Of a DNA stretch of 64,000 nucleotides, positions 49,761 to 58,307 are shown one piece after another (positions within the stretch are counted from its first letter, which is position 1; every line of letters begins with the position of its first letter). The notes under the pieces were generated by a model. The model was given only the letters and a program-made list of their open reading frames with translations. It was not told the DNA's origin and searched no databases. The DNA is taken from positions 2,069,077-2,133,076 of the forward strand of contig CAJNDS010002634.1 of the NCBI GenBank assembly GCA_905221605.1. The letters are read 5' to 3'. Both the position numbers and the translations under genes were made by a program. The DNA is from Symbiodinium natans (lineage: Eukaryota; Sar; Dinophyceae; Suessiales; Symbiodiniaceae).

Positions 49761-50641
49761 AGGTGCACGGGGAACTTAAATGGCGCGTGATGCGTTGTGA
49801 CGATCTTGCCAGGGAGAGTCACCCCAAGCTTGGGGATGAACTGCGGCACAGTGCCTGCTTGATCCTCAACCCAAAGGCCTCCATCCGAGTACGAACCTAT
49901 ACCCACTGTCAAGTTTGATGACCCCGGCAAATTTGCTGTGTCCTTGTGCGGGGACGTCAAGATGTTCCTGCTGACACACAAGGCATTCCAAGTCTCACCT
50001 GGGAACAGTTGGCACAGGAAACCATTAAGGCTTGCACACAATTGTGGGAGTGCATCTGTAACTGATGAGTGGGCCGAAGGATTCCCTAGGCGCACCCCAA
50101 AGTTCCAGTATCCTGATTCCCCCGGAGCCGCTGAAGTAACGCTCCTGGCAGGAAGCACGCGTGGAGGCCAAGAGGCTGAAAGCAATGCCTGAAGACAGGA
50201 CTTAAAGTCGTGTATGCATGAAGAACCTTCTTCTGCGACATGTGTAACACCCACCTGCCCGGGTGTTACCGCACCCCTGGAACGACCAGGTGTGTTGCAC
50301 GTGACATCACCCAACACGGGTTGTGACGGGATGTTGCCCTGAGGACATTGCAGTGCTGGCGACGACACAGGCCCAGCGTTTGTCTCCAACAAGGAGACCG
50401 ATTTCGGAATCACATTTACAGGCTCGGCTGGCCGAGCTGCCGGCTGGATATCATACCCAGCAACACGATTTGCACCTGCCTGGTGCTTTGCTGAAAGAGG
50501 CTGTTGAGGTGATACTGACATACAAGGCGACGAAGGGTGTGACTGAACTGGCTCAGTGTGAGCTTGCAAAAGATGCGGGGCATCTGGGGGTGATACCTCT
50601 GTAGACTGCGAATCTGAATTCGGGAATTTTTGCCACGGCAC
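49733..50641 (-). CDS. 2-oxoglutarate/Fe(II) oxygenase-like domain of element B
   Basis: 302 codons after a non-ATG start; the frame is continuous with gag except for one TGA (50659-50657). Residues 1-140 are Pro/Ser-rich and probably unstructured. From about 175 on: YWNFGVRLGNPSAH, then CVSRNILTSPHKDTANLPGS (H232 and D234 as a possible HxD iron site), TVGIGSYSDGGLWVED and KIVTTHHAPFKFPVHLWHL with candidate distal His. The N...PHxD..N...G.(Y/F).GG pattern resembles the TET/JBP family, which oxidises DNA methyl groups. Dinoflagellates contain hydroxymethyluracil, so the match would be apt. Pattern-based only. Confidence 0.5.
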   Translation of the reverse strand: MPWQKFPNSDSQSTEVSPPDAPHLLQAHTEPVQSHPSSPCMSVSPQQPLSAKHQAGANRVAGYDIQPAARPAEPVNVIPKSVSLLETNAGPVSSPALQCPQGNIPSQPVLGDVTCNTPGRSRGAVTPGQVGVTHVAEEGSSCIHDFKSCLQALLSASWPPRVLPARSVTSAAPGESGYWNFGVRLGNPSAHSSVTDALPQLCASLNGFLCQLFPGETWNALCVSRNILTSPHKDTANLPGSSNLTVGIGSYSDGGLWVEDQAGTVPQFIPKLGVTLPGKIVTTHHAPFKFPVHLWHLAIDGC

Positions 50642-50656
50642 AAGGGTAGGTTCGAA

Positions 50657-51862
50657 TCAGTGAGGCGTCTGCTCATGCTGAGAGGCTGTGTGCGACTTGC
50701 TCCCGCACGCTGATCCATCCTGCTTGGGGTATGCACATGCATGAACAAAGGGGCAGGAGCCTCCCCTTGTGCAGCGGCCAATCTGCCACTGGACACACAG
50801 CCCTTTCTTCTCAGATCCCACTTGGATCTCTTTCACGAAGGTGATGTGTCTCCCTGGAGCGCCCTTGGGCTTACCGCCCTTTTCCTTGCCCCGGCCCTTG
50901 CCTAGGCCTTTCCATTGACCAACCTGCTTGCCCTTGCCTTTGAGATCAGGGCCGCGGGGGATGAACAAGGCTTTCGGACGAGCCTGCAGCAAGGTGCTAA
51001 GCTCACCTCTGATTTCAGTGAACTCATGCAACGCGTCATTCAAGCTCCAAGCTTTCTCACTGACTAAAGAATGGATGCTCTGCCAAATCCGACAATCTGC
51101 CTGTTGCGCTTCTAGGATTGTCGGTGCACGCAGTCCTGATGCTGGGTCGAAACGCTGGGACACAAGCTGGACAAACTTGCAGCTATAGGCTTTGAGGCGG
51201 GCAAGGTGAGCTGAGCCAACCATGGCTAACGCAACGTCATGCACTGCCAAGATCCGCTGGATACCACTGATCCCCATATTGGCATCGGTCACTTCGATTG
51301 TAGGCGGATCATCAAGGAGCAAGCTGGAAAGACCCAGCATTTCGAGCTTGGGCTGTTTGTGGGGTCGGGCAATCAACAACTCCGAAGCTTTCTCTTCCGT
51401 CATGCGATGTTTCCAAGCTATCCATTTATACTCCGAACGTGCCTCTTGATGGGCTGCGAGGGAAATCAGCCTCAAAGAGGGTAGAGTAGATGGATTCAAG
51501 ACCTCACTTGGGTAATTTGCAAGGAATTGGCGCTTCATGTCGGACAGCTTCGTGGATGCAATTTTGGGAGCAAAACTCTCTACCCATGTCTCCAAAGTAG
51601 GATCTGCGTTGACTGGGGCCGGTAGAGCACTAGAGGAACTGGATGCTTGCATGCCCGCCCACGCTGCTTTGATTTGGGCTATCTGCAACCGAGACAAAAT
51701 CTGACCTGGGAAGATCTCGGGGAGGGCTCCCTCAACTTCTGCCTGGGTTTCAACGACGTGTTTGAAAGCCGAGGCTGTCCAGCCCCGTGGCCACTTTGAT
51801 GACCTCTGCTGCCAAGCCTTCCTTCGCCAGTGCACTCTCCAACTCGGAGTCAGCCATGTCAA
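50657..51862 (-). CDS. Gag-like protein of element B with CCCH zinc finger
   Basis: 401 codons. Mostly helical, with a Lys/Gly-rich segment (GKGKQVGQWKGLGKGRGKEK) before a CCCH finger LCVQWQIGRCTRGGSCPFVH (C-x7-C-x5-C-x3-H) and a second Cys/His pair (CGSKSH). It is likely the RNA-binding particle protein. It ends at a TGA followed in the same frame by the oxygenase region. Confidence 0.6.
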   Translation of the reverse strand: MTWLTPSWRVHWRRKAWQQRSSKWPRGWTASAFKHVVETQAEVEGALPEIFPGQILSRLQIAQIKAAWAGMQASSSSSALPAPVNADPTLETWVESFAPKIASTKLSDMKRQFLANYPSEVLNPSTLPSLRLISLAAHQEARSEYKWIAWKHRMTEEKASELLIARPHKQPKLEMLGLSSLLLDDPPTIEVTDANMGISGIQRILAVHDVALAMVGSAHLARLKAYSCKFVQLVSQRFDPASGLRAPTILEAQQADCRIWQSIHSLVSEKAWSLNDALHEFTEIRGELSTLLQARPKALFIPRGPDLKGKGKQVGQWKGLGKGRGKEKGGKPKGAPGRHITFVKEIQVGSEKKGLCVQWQIGRCTRGGSCPFVHACAYPKQDGSACGSKSHTASQHEQTPH

Positions 51863-52228
51863 GCAAAGATAACGCAGGGCTAATGTTGGTGTTTAGCGCT
51901 AGAACAATACTTGATACCTAGATAGGATGATAGAGCTTTGTTCTCGTGAGCTAGATGATCATGCTAAGCAACAAATCTGAAATGTACGAAACTTCCAGGG
52001 CGTCGCCTGACCACCACGTGAAACCCTTGCAAGACGCAACGTCCCTAAAGATCTTTCCCTTGGGGATTTGCTAGCCCAATCGAGCGCCTGCCTGCAGAAA
52101 CACCCAGAGCATGTCAAGATCATAGCAGCAATCTAACCCTTGGTGAACATGTGCAACATGACAGCCTGCTGTTTCACTGATGCATACGCAAAACAACAAC
52201 CACACTTTTCTGACACGAACATTGAAGC
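51863..52228. other. Spacer between recombinase and gag in element B
   Basis: About 366 nt, less G+C-rich than the ORFs, no frame of interest. It may hold an internal promoter or 5' leader of gag. Confidence 0.35.
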
Positions 52229-53236
52229 TCACTCCTCGGAACAACAAGATAAAGCTGCCAAGCATGCACCGCGTCTGCACAACCGACACGAAGATGGCAC
52301 TGACGTGTGGATCATGAGCCGATCGGCCGGAAGAGTGGCACCACACTTTGCACGCATATATGTGCCATTGACAAGTGTGCCTGACAAAGCATCTGAAGGG
52401 CAGAGCACATGCAACACCGCGGTGCAGGAGCCCAGCAAGAATTCATCGGGTTCACCTAGGTTGTGCTCTTCGGCCGGGGGTGCCGAAGGTTCCTCCTCGC
52501 TCTCATCTGAAGATCCTGGGTCAGAGTGATACACGAGATCTTTGTCCAGCGCCTCTATGTCTGGATCAGGGGTGACTAATTGATTTTCTGCGACCTCCCA
52601 ACTCCCATTACTGCTTTGAAGCAAATCATCACTGCCATCAAGTTGAAACGAGAACCACTGGAAGGGTTCAAACTCGTAGTCCTTAGAGAAAGCTTCCGGT
52701 GGAACGTACGCTGGCGTCAAGGGCTGCTGCCCCCCTCTGTGCTGGGGGACCAAAAATCGGAAGCCTGTGCGGATGCTATCACGAATGCAAGATTGGCACC
52801 GAAGCATGCCATGAACATCGTCACGGGAATAAAGAGCGGAGCTGCTTATGCGGTGGTGCCCTTGACGTTTCCTATCAACCTCATCAACATTGACTTGAAG
52901 GGACATGGAAAGCATAGTGGCTTTGAGACTATGCACTGTGAAATTGAGGGGCGGTACCTCTGGTGGAGAGGACGCCCAAGGCATGAGGAGAAAATGCCTC
53001 AACCACCTCAGCGCCTCAGCATAGCTCATAGCTTGCAGGGGGAACATGAAGCTTTCGCCTTGCACTGCTGGAAGTAAGAACGATGGAAGCCACGATTCTG
53101 TGTGGTTTCGAACATGCATTGAAACAAGCCTGTCAAGGGCATGCAGCTGACCCAAGAATGCGTCCCGCGAGACAGAATACCTGACGCAAGGATGCCCCAG
53201 GGCTGCCCGGTGTGACATGTTTTGGTCGCATAACAC
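52229..53236 (-). CDS. Tyrosine recombinase of element B, C-terminal half
   Basis: 335 codons. FTVHSLKATMLSM (H102, K105) is the HxxR/K box, RQGHHR (H127/H128) the second box, and SSSALYSRDDV (Y136) the nucleophile. These follow a -1 frame change from the N-terminal half near 53215. Residues 150-335 are a tail rich in Glu/Asp/Ser (GSSDESEEEPSAPPAEEH) and end with Cys-rich sequence of unknown role. Confidence 0.75.
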   Translation of the reverse strand: MLCDQNMSHRAALGHPCVRYSVSRDAFLGQLHALDRLVSMHVRNHTESWLPSFLLPAVQGESFMFPLQAMSYAEALRWLRHFLLMPWASSPPEVPPLNFTVHSLKATMLSMSLQVNVDEVDRKRQGHHRISSSALYSRDDVHGMLRCQSCIRDSIRTGFRFLVPQHRGGQQPLTPAYVPPEAFSKDYEFEPFQWFSFQLDGSDDLLQSSNGSWEVAENQLVTPDPDIEALDKDLVYHSDPGSSDESEEEPSAPPAEEHNLGEPDEFLLGSCTAVLHVLCPSDALSGTLVNGTYMRAKCGATLPADRLMIHTSVPSSCRLCRRGACLAALSCCSEE

Positions 53237-54237
53237 GTACCACGAAGGACATGCAAGTCAAAAGATAATGAACTCCACTCCACGCGTTGAAGATCTGCAA
53301 ATCGCAATGAACCCCAGGCAGCAACCAAAAAACCACCAAGCACAACCACTTCAAGAAGTGACGCCTGCTTCATCAAGATGCGCCTTTCCCACAGCTGAAG
53401 CACCCAAGTGGGTAGTGGGAAACTCTCACGGCGTTCACGAGGAATTTTTGACTTCAGAAAGGAACCAATCACTTTTTCGTACGCGCACGATAAGATTGTA
53501 CATTCTGCGACTTTGCATAGCCAACGAAGTGCTTTGATTGTCATGCAACAGCTTGAACCCAGAGTAGGGTCTCCATGCTTCTCAAGGGACATGGTGACTA
53601 GTATGTCTGCCATCATAACACTATCAAGATTGCCAAAACAGAGGCCTAGCCCTTCAAGGTTCGCCACAAAGTGTGACCAAGCTGCCAGGTAACGGAGCAC
53701 CGTGTTCGTGGCATACCCGGAAAGAATCCGCGAGGTGTGATGACTGGCAAATTCGGAGCACTGGATCTGCTTGAACAATCCACTACAATCACCCATAAAA
53801 ACAAGAACACCCCAAAATAGTGACAAGGCCATCTGGGAGAAACCTGCAATCTGCTGGAACTTGGGATGGTGGGGATCGGCCGCCTTTGCGGGCTTTCGCT
53901 TCGAGACAGCTTTCAAGAGGAACGATGAAGTACTCTGCTGCTGTTGGTTGGACTCTACAGAGAACTGCCGAAACCTGGCAAAGTGCCTGGCTGATTCTTC
54001 TTCAGCATCAGAATCACAATCGCTCCTGCTGGACGTTGCAATTGGCAATAGGAACAGGCAGAGGTTGCCCGGCACGTGGAACTGGCTCAATGTGTCGTCC
54101 CTGGGAGTACAAAGGTTGGGCAAGACCTGCCGACGGCAGAGGGGGAGCGGTTCCTTTAGGTTTGTCAACTGGTAGCGCAAGCCCCCCCAGGGGTGGTGGT
54201 GCACACTTGCTCTTTGCCTTACTGAAATGCTTATCAT
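53026..54237 (-). CDS. Tyrosine recombinase of element B, N-terminal half
   Basis: 403 codons. Residues 170-270 form a SAM-like core-binding domain (GYATNTVLRYLAAWSHFVAN). AAWGSLRFADLQRVEW carries the catalytic Arg312 and LRGTCYATKT the beta-hairpin Lys339. After about residue 345 the frame is wrong and the real protein continues in the 52229-53236 frame. The enzyme would join element circles into the genome without target duplication. Confidence 0.8.
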   Translation of the reverse strand: MISISVRQRASVHHHPWGGLRYQLTNLKEPLPLCRRQVLPNLCTPRDDTLSQFHVPGNLCLFLLPIATSSRSDCDSDAEEESARHFARFRQFSVESNQQQQSTSSFLLKAVSKRKPAKAADPHHPKFQQIAGFSQMALSLFWGVLVFMGDCSGLFKQIQCSEFASHHTSRILSGYATNTVLRYLAAWSHFVANLEGLGLCFGNLDSVMMADILVTMSLEKHGDPTLGSSCCMTIKALRWLCKVAECTILSCAYEKVIGSFLKSKIPRERRESFPLPTWVLQLWERRILMKQASLLEVVVLGGFLVAAWGSLRFADLQRVEWSSLSFDLHVLRGTCYATKTCHTGQPWGILASGILSRGTHSWVSCMPLTGLFQCMFETTQNRGFHRSYFQQCKAKASCSPCKL

Positions 54238-54270
54238 CAGGATCCGTCGGGCGTTTCATCCTACAACCCT

Positions 54271-54576
54271 CTAGTCTTCAATCAAGCTTTGCCAAAAACC
54301 TGGAGGCCTTGGGAAGCTGGTCTGAACTGCACGCACAAGAAAGCTGAAGCAACTCTCAAGGTGCAAGAGCCGAACAGAAAGGCAGCCGATGCTACTGGTG
54401 CCAGTATGGCCGCGCAGATCCCGACGGACCCTCTGATCTTCCTGCTCGATGCGATGCACACGCTCTTCCAAGACTGCAATGTGTGTGTGAAGGGCTTCCA
54501 ACTGGCTCTGCAACTCGTGAACTCGAAGCTGCAACTGATCTGAAGAGGCGTCAAGCCCAGCACACGATGCTTCCAT
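54271..54576 (-). CDS. Small coiled-coil ORF at the 5' end of element B
   Basis: 101 codons, ATG start, ending 34 nt before the recombinase. Heptads run through LRVHELQSQLEALHTHIAVL and EERVHRIEQEDQRVRRDL. Possibly an N-terminal extension of the recombinase polyprotein or a separate oligomerising protein. Confidence 0.5.
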   Translation of the reverse strand: MEASCAGLDASSDQLQLRVHELQSQLEALHTHIAVLEERVHRIEQEDQRVRRDLRGHTGTSSIGCLSVRLLHLESCFSFLVRAVQTSFPRPPGFWQSLIED

Positions 54577-54723
54577 GCACTCACTTTGGAGTGAGCCCGC
54601 TCACCCCTGGAGCATCGTTGAAAATGAAAACTAGGCTGAATGCAAAGGTTGCCAAAACACAAACCAAGCACTTTGGGAAAACATGGATGAGAAGACTTCC
54701 CATAAAGAAAGCATGCCGTGGAC

Positions 54724-54816
54724 AAACTTGACTTTCTCGCTAGCAAGCACAACTCTAGAGCCAAAATGACGCACGAACATAGTTTATAAAACATACATGA
54801 ACAAGTACATGATACG
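54724..54816. repeat. 93-bp terminal direct repeat, copy at the 5' end of element B
   Basis: Identical to 46220-46312; adjoins the truncated Copia-like fragment. Confidence 0.9.
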
Positions 54817-54872
54817 GATCCATCGGGACATCATGCGCATCACCCTCGGGTGCGATCTGACCATCAGACGCT

Positions 54873-55310
54873 TCAGCTTAAAGTGAGTGATGCATCATTG
54901 TATGCGAATGTCAGCATGCTACGAACCGTATGCGGGTCGGAAACTGGCCCAGCCAGACCTCCATTAGCAGCTAACGATCCCACATCTTCTGCGTACTCTT
55001 CAAGGAACCACTTGCCTGCTCTCTCACACAAGGTTGTACGCTTCCAAAGCACTTCAGTGAACGGGGCCAGTGTGGTGTCAACAAAATTATTGGTATGCGA
55101 CTTCAGTACGTAGCACTCAGGGCCAACACGAGTCCATCCCCGCCTTGCATCCATTGATGTGAGGCCTTCTTGCAATGCGACCTCAACTGCACGGATGCTT
55201 GGACCTGATGCACACACGGTGATGCCAGCTGCAGTGGAAATAGGGCAGACGGACTGAGTGGAGCTTGATCCCTGCGGATCACACACTGCAACACCTCCTC
55301 CATTAGGCAT
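54873..55310 (-). CDS. Copia-like pol fragment
   Basis: 145 codons continuing the polyprotein after the protease (VALQEGLTSMDARRGWTRVG, LWKRTTLCERAGKWFLEEYA). The first 25 codons repeat the end of the protease ORF (VCDPQGSSSTQS). The remaining pol domains are missing. Confidence 0.5.
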   Translation of the reverse strand: MPNGGGVAVCDPQGSSSTQSVCPISTAAGITVCASGPSIRAVEVALQEGLTSMDARRGWTRVGPECYVLKSHTNNFVDTTLAPFTEVLWKRTTLCERAGKWFLEEYAEDVGSLAANGGLAGPVSDPHTVRSMLTFAYNDASLTLS

Positions 55311-55440
55311 TAAAGATCGTTTTCAAATTATCTCAAGTAAGTGACCTACTGGTGTCCTGAAACACGGGGACTGAGTGGAGCTTGATCCCTGGGGATCACA
55401 TAGTGCAACACCTTCTCCACTAGGCATGCCTTGCATTGAG
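55250..55440. repeat. Duplicated 60-bp block in Copia-like fragment
   Basis: GACTGAGTGGAGCTTGATCC and the following 40 nt occur at 55254-55310 and 55370-55428 with seven or so differences. Confidence 0.8.
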
Positions 55441-56246
55441 CCTCGAACACGATTCATGGCTCCACCGGTGGCACTGCAACTCAAGCCTTTCGCCTCGCTT
55501 TGACTCAGCAAGCGGATGGAACCTTGTGCACAAAACGACTGATGCCTGTACCCAATCGGAATGCTCGTACTTGCATCCGTCAAGCAAATGCCTTCACACT
55601 CAGGCTTCACGAACCATCCAGCTTTTGCAAGCTTACCTAGGCAAACCAAAGGACTGGTAACCCCTGATACCACGAACCTCTCGTAGAACTTCAGTGGTCC
55701 TATGGTGACTTCAGCAATCCTCGTGTCTTGCACGCGTAGGGGATGACCCTGTGCATCAGTGTACTGGACGGATCGGGCATGGGGATCAGACACTCCTGCA
55801 TTGGCGAAGGACAAGGGAAGAGCAGAGACATCTGCTCCAGAGTCCAGTATGATGTCCACATTCCCTGACTGCAACACCTCAGGCACTTCTCGCACATGCT
55901 GATGCTGACACGTCAACATGCGAATTGCATAATCATCGGGCCAGTAGCCTGCTGCCACCTCATCTTGCATTCCGGACTCAAGATCACCCTCTGAAAGGTC
56001 ATAAATCGTGAGATTCACTCGATCATCGTCATCCATGGTGTAGGCTTGTGTGCCGGAGAACGACACTCTCCGGACTGCGGCACTCTTGGCATTGGGATTC
56101 AAGGACGCTTGACTCAGGGCATTCAAGGACGATTGACTCGGGGCATTCACGTGGGAGCTCGAAGAAGATGCAGCTTCAGCTTGGGCGATTTGCTTTAGCT
56201 GGGGGCAATCACGCTTCCAGTGGCCGGATTGACCACAGTGCAGGCA
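55323..56246 (-). CDS. Zinc knuckle and retroviral-type aspartic protease, Copia-like
   Basis: The CCHC knuckle CLHCGQSGHWKRDC (C-x2-C-x4-H-x4-C) is at 56246-56205, preceded in the same frame by a Gly/Lys-rich linker that runs back to about 56455. Counting from the Met at 56150, the protease active site is DIILDSGADVSALP (D103-S104-G105), and VTSPLVCLGKL fits the flap-side strand. The knuckle and linker are out of frame with gag by -1. Confidence 0.8.
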   Translation of the reverse strand, partial: CLHCGQSGHWKRDCPQLKQIAQAEAASSSSSHVNAPSQSSLNALSQASLNPNAKSAAVRRVSFSGTQAYTMDDDDRVNLTIYDLSEGDLESGMQDEVAAGYWPDDYAIRMLTCQHQHVREVPEVLQSGNVDIILDSGADVSALPLSFANAGVSDPHARSVQYTDAQGHPLRVQDTRIAEVTIGPLKFYERFVVSGVTSPLVCLGKLAKAGWFVKPECEGICLTDASTSIPIGYRHQSFCAQGSIRLLSQSEAKGLSCSATGGAMNRVRGSMQGMPSGEGVALCDPQGSSSTQSPCFRTPVGHLLEII

Positions 56247-57565
56247 TGCGTCACGACCTTTGCCTTGGCCTGGTCCACCTGATGCACCCTGCTTACCCCC
56301 ACTTTTCTTACCCTTCTTAACTCCCTTAGGCCCTCCTTGACCCTTTTGGTGGTCCTTGCCTCCTCGTTTGCCTGCACCCCATTGACCCCTGCCACCTTTG
56401 CTGCCTCTGCCCTTTTTGCCATTTTTACCATCTCCATACTTGCCGCGCTTACCATCTTACCACGTTTGCCACCCTTAGTCTCTTCATTAACCCGACTTAT
56501 GTCCATTGGCGCTGGACCATTCGGATCAGCTGCATTGCTGGTTCCCAGCTCAAGGTGAACCCTGCTGTTCGACCAGGTGGTGGTCACGGACTCGTAATTC
56601 ATCACGGCCTCACGTATGGTGTCATATGATGAAGATTCAGTCATTTGCAGCTGTATGTGTTGACGCAGGTGATTGGGCAACACACGCACAAGCACACCCA
56701 TCTGCACGTCAGCACCTATTGCTGATCCAGATACCTTACGGTACTCATCCGACACCCTTTCTAGAGCATTGACCTGCTCTCGGAAGCTTTTGTCTTTGGT
56801 GAAGGCTGGATATGACATGTAGGCACTAAGGAGTGCCAGGCTGCGTGCACGTGTGCGTGGGGCGTATACTGACTGCAGCTGCCTCCACAGCTCGAAGCCG
56901 TTCTGCTCAGGTATGGATCTTAATATGACAAGCGGGCGACCCTTGAGCAACCCTGAAAGGATCGCGTAAAGGCGTCGGGCACGGGGCTTGGTTGACTCAA
57001 CCATGTCAGCGATGGTCACCACCACATGCGGACTGGTCTCTATGGTGGCTAGCTCCTCACCGTATTCAGGTTCTGCATAGATAAGCCATGATTTGAAGGA
57101 ATGAGCGAACTCTTGCCATTTTGCAACGTCACTCTCATGTGAATCATTTCCCCCAAAACCTTCAGGATAACGCAACACCTTTGATGCATCACTGTAGCCT
57201 GCAAACTGTCTGTCACTCGCGGCACGCTGTGTGGCGGATGACATTTGCTGCACCGCCTGTGCTGCACTATGCGCTGCCTGGCTGGCCGTTTGGATCAATG
57301 CAGCGACCTGACTCGGATCTGCGAGAACTACTTGGGGCTGTCCTTGCTGCACACCATCACTCGCTCCAATCTGGTGCATCTGAACATCTGGACCTGCTCC
57401 GGTCGGTGCGCCTGCTTCTGCTACGGTCTGACCTTGACCTGCAAGTTGGGCTTGTTGCTGGGCTTGCTGGGCTTGGTGGGCTGCCTGCTGCTGGGCAGCG
57501 TGCATTGCGGCTTGAGGATCCATTGTAGGAATGCTCGGACTTAGGGTGTGTAGGGGCTTCGGCAC
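56195..57565 (-). CDS. Gag capsid-like protein, Copia-like
   Basis: 456 codons, the last 85 in the wrong frame. The N terminus is Gln/Ala-rich (MHAAQQQAAHQAQQAQQQAQ). The capsid-like core includes FELWRQLQSVYAPRTRARSL, typical of Copia UBN2 gag. The better start may be the Met at residue 15 (MDPQAA). Frame change near 56448-56462. Confidence 0.75.
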   Translation of the reverse strand: MPKPLHTLSPSIPTMDPQAAMHAAQQQAAHQAQQAQQQAQLAGQGQTVAEAGAPTGAGPDVQMHQIGASDGVQQGQPQVVLADPSQVAALIQTASQAAHSAAQAVQQMSSATQRAASDRQFAGYSDASKVLRYPEGFGGNDSHESDVAKWQEFAHSFKSWLIYAEPEYGEELATIETSPHVVVTIADMVESTKPRARRLYAILSGLLKGRPLVILRSIPEQNGFELWRQLQSVYAPRTRARSLALLSAYMSYPAFTKDKSFREQVNALERVSDEYRKVSGSAIGADVQMGVLVRVLPNHLRQHIQLQMTESSSYDTIREAVMNYESVTTTWSNSRVHLELGTSNAADPNGPAPMDISRVNEETKGGKRGKMVSAASMEMVKMAKRAEAAKVAGVNGVQANEEARTTKRVKEGLRELRRVRKVGVSRVHQVDQAKAKVVTHACTVVNPATGSVIAPS

Positions 57566-57600
57566 TTAGGGAACCACCTAGGGTACCCCAATGGGCCTAC

Positions 57601-58020
57601 CTAACCCACAACCCACACGCTGGGCTGACTCCTGCGAGTCACACACGCTGGCGGTTGGCTAGTCTCAAGAGAGGATCCCAAGGGACGATTGAACCGGGTC
57701 TCACCAACAGGTTGGTAGGGTGAGTCGCGTAGGATCACAAACACAGCAGACAAGAAGGGCTCAAGTAGACTATCTTCAGCACTCAGGACTTTGCAACCGT
57801 ATGCAATGATCTTCGCTGCTGACTCGATCTGCTCAAGCTGGTCAGTGACACTCTTCCTCTTCTGCAGCTGCCGTCTCTCAAAGCTCAACTGACTCAACGT
57901 GGGTGTCTTCTCTTTACCCACTTGAAGCTCGATGTACCACTCGATGACAGTAGCTCTCAGCTTACGAAGAGTTGCAGGTCTATCCCAGTACACAAGCTTA
58001 CACGCACCTTGGTCAGGCAA
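57601..58020 (-). CDS. Unidentified ORF upstream of the Copia-like gag
   Basis: 139 codons after a non-ATG start, including LRKLRATVIEWYIELQVGKE and LSFERRQLQKRKSVTDQLEQ, probably coiled coil. Same strand as gag and 36 nt upstream of it. It could be an element-encoded accessory protein or part of an older insertion. Confidence 0.35.
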   Translation of the reverse strand: MPDQGACKLVYWDRPATLRKLRATVIEWYIELQVGKEKTPTLSQLSFERRQLQKRKSVTDQLEQIESAAKIIAYGCKVLSAEDSLLEPFLSAVFVILRDSPYQPVGETRFNRPLGSSLETSQPPACVTRRSQPSVWVVG

Positions 58021-58035
58021 CGGCGTGGTGTAAAG

Positions 58036-58150
58036 AGCGCGGAGGGCTATGGCTCAAAGCTACAGCTACCCCAGGCCCAACCTACACTACAGCACGGAGG
58101 GCTATGGCTCAAAGCTACAGCTACCCCAGGCCCAATCTACACTACAGCAG
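58036..58150. repeat. Two tandem 56-bp units
   Basis: GGAGGGCTATGGCTCAAAGC... through CACTACAGCA is present twice with one difference. Confidence 0.9.
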
Positions 58151-58307
58151 ATAGGTTCCAGTCTGCACTCAGAGCACCGTCACCAAGGAAACCAAAGGAG
58201 TCCCTGGTCAGTAGTGCTCCGCTACCATGAGAATTTTCCTGATACTTTCAGACGCCTGCCGGGATCACAACATACTGCACTGGAGATCACAACACAACAT
58301 GACTTCT

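Larger units (their letters stand above)
46220..54816 (-). mobile_element. Tyrosine-recombinase (DIRS-like) retroelement with oxygenase and methyltransferase domains
   Basis: Bounded by two identical 93-bp direct repeats (46220-46312 and 54724-54816). Minus-strand order: coiled-coil ORF, tyrosine recombinase, CCCH gag, 2OG-Fe(II) oxygenase-like, methyltransferase-like, RT, RNase H. DIRS-type elements normally place the recombinase last, so the order is unusual. Identical repeats suggest a young insertion, yet four frame changes and one in-frame TGA interrupt the coding region. Confidence 0.75.
54873..57565 (-). mobile_element. Copia-like retrotransposon, 5' half only
   Basis: Gag, zinc knuckle and aspartic protease are present; integrase, RT and LTRs are not seen. 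Its downstream side stops close to the 93-bp repeat of element B. Confidence 0.65.
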
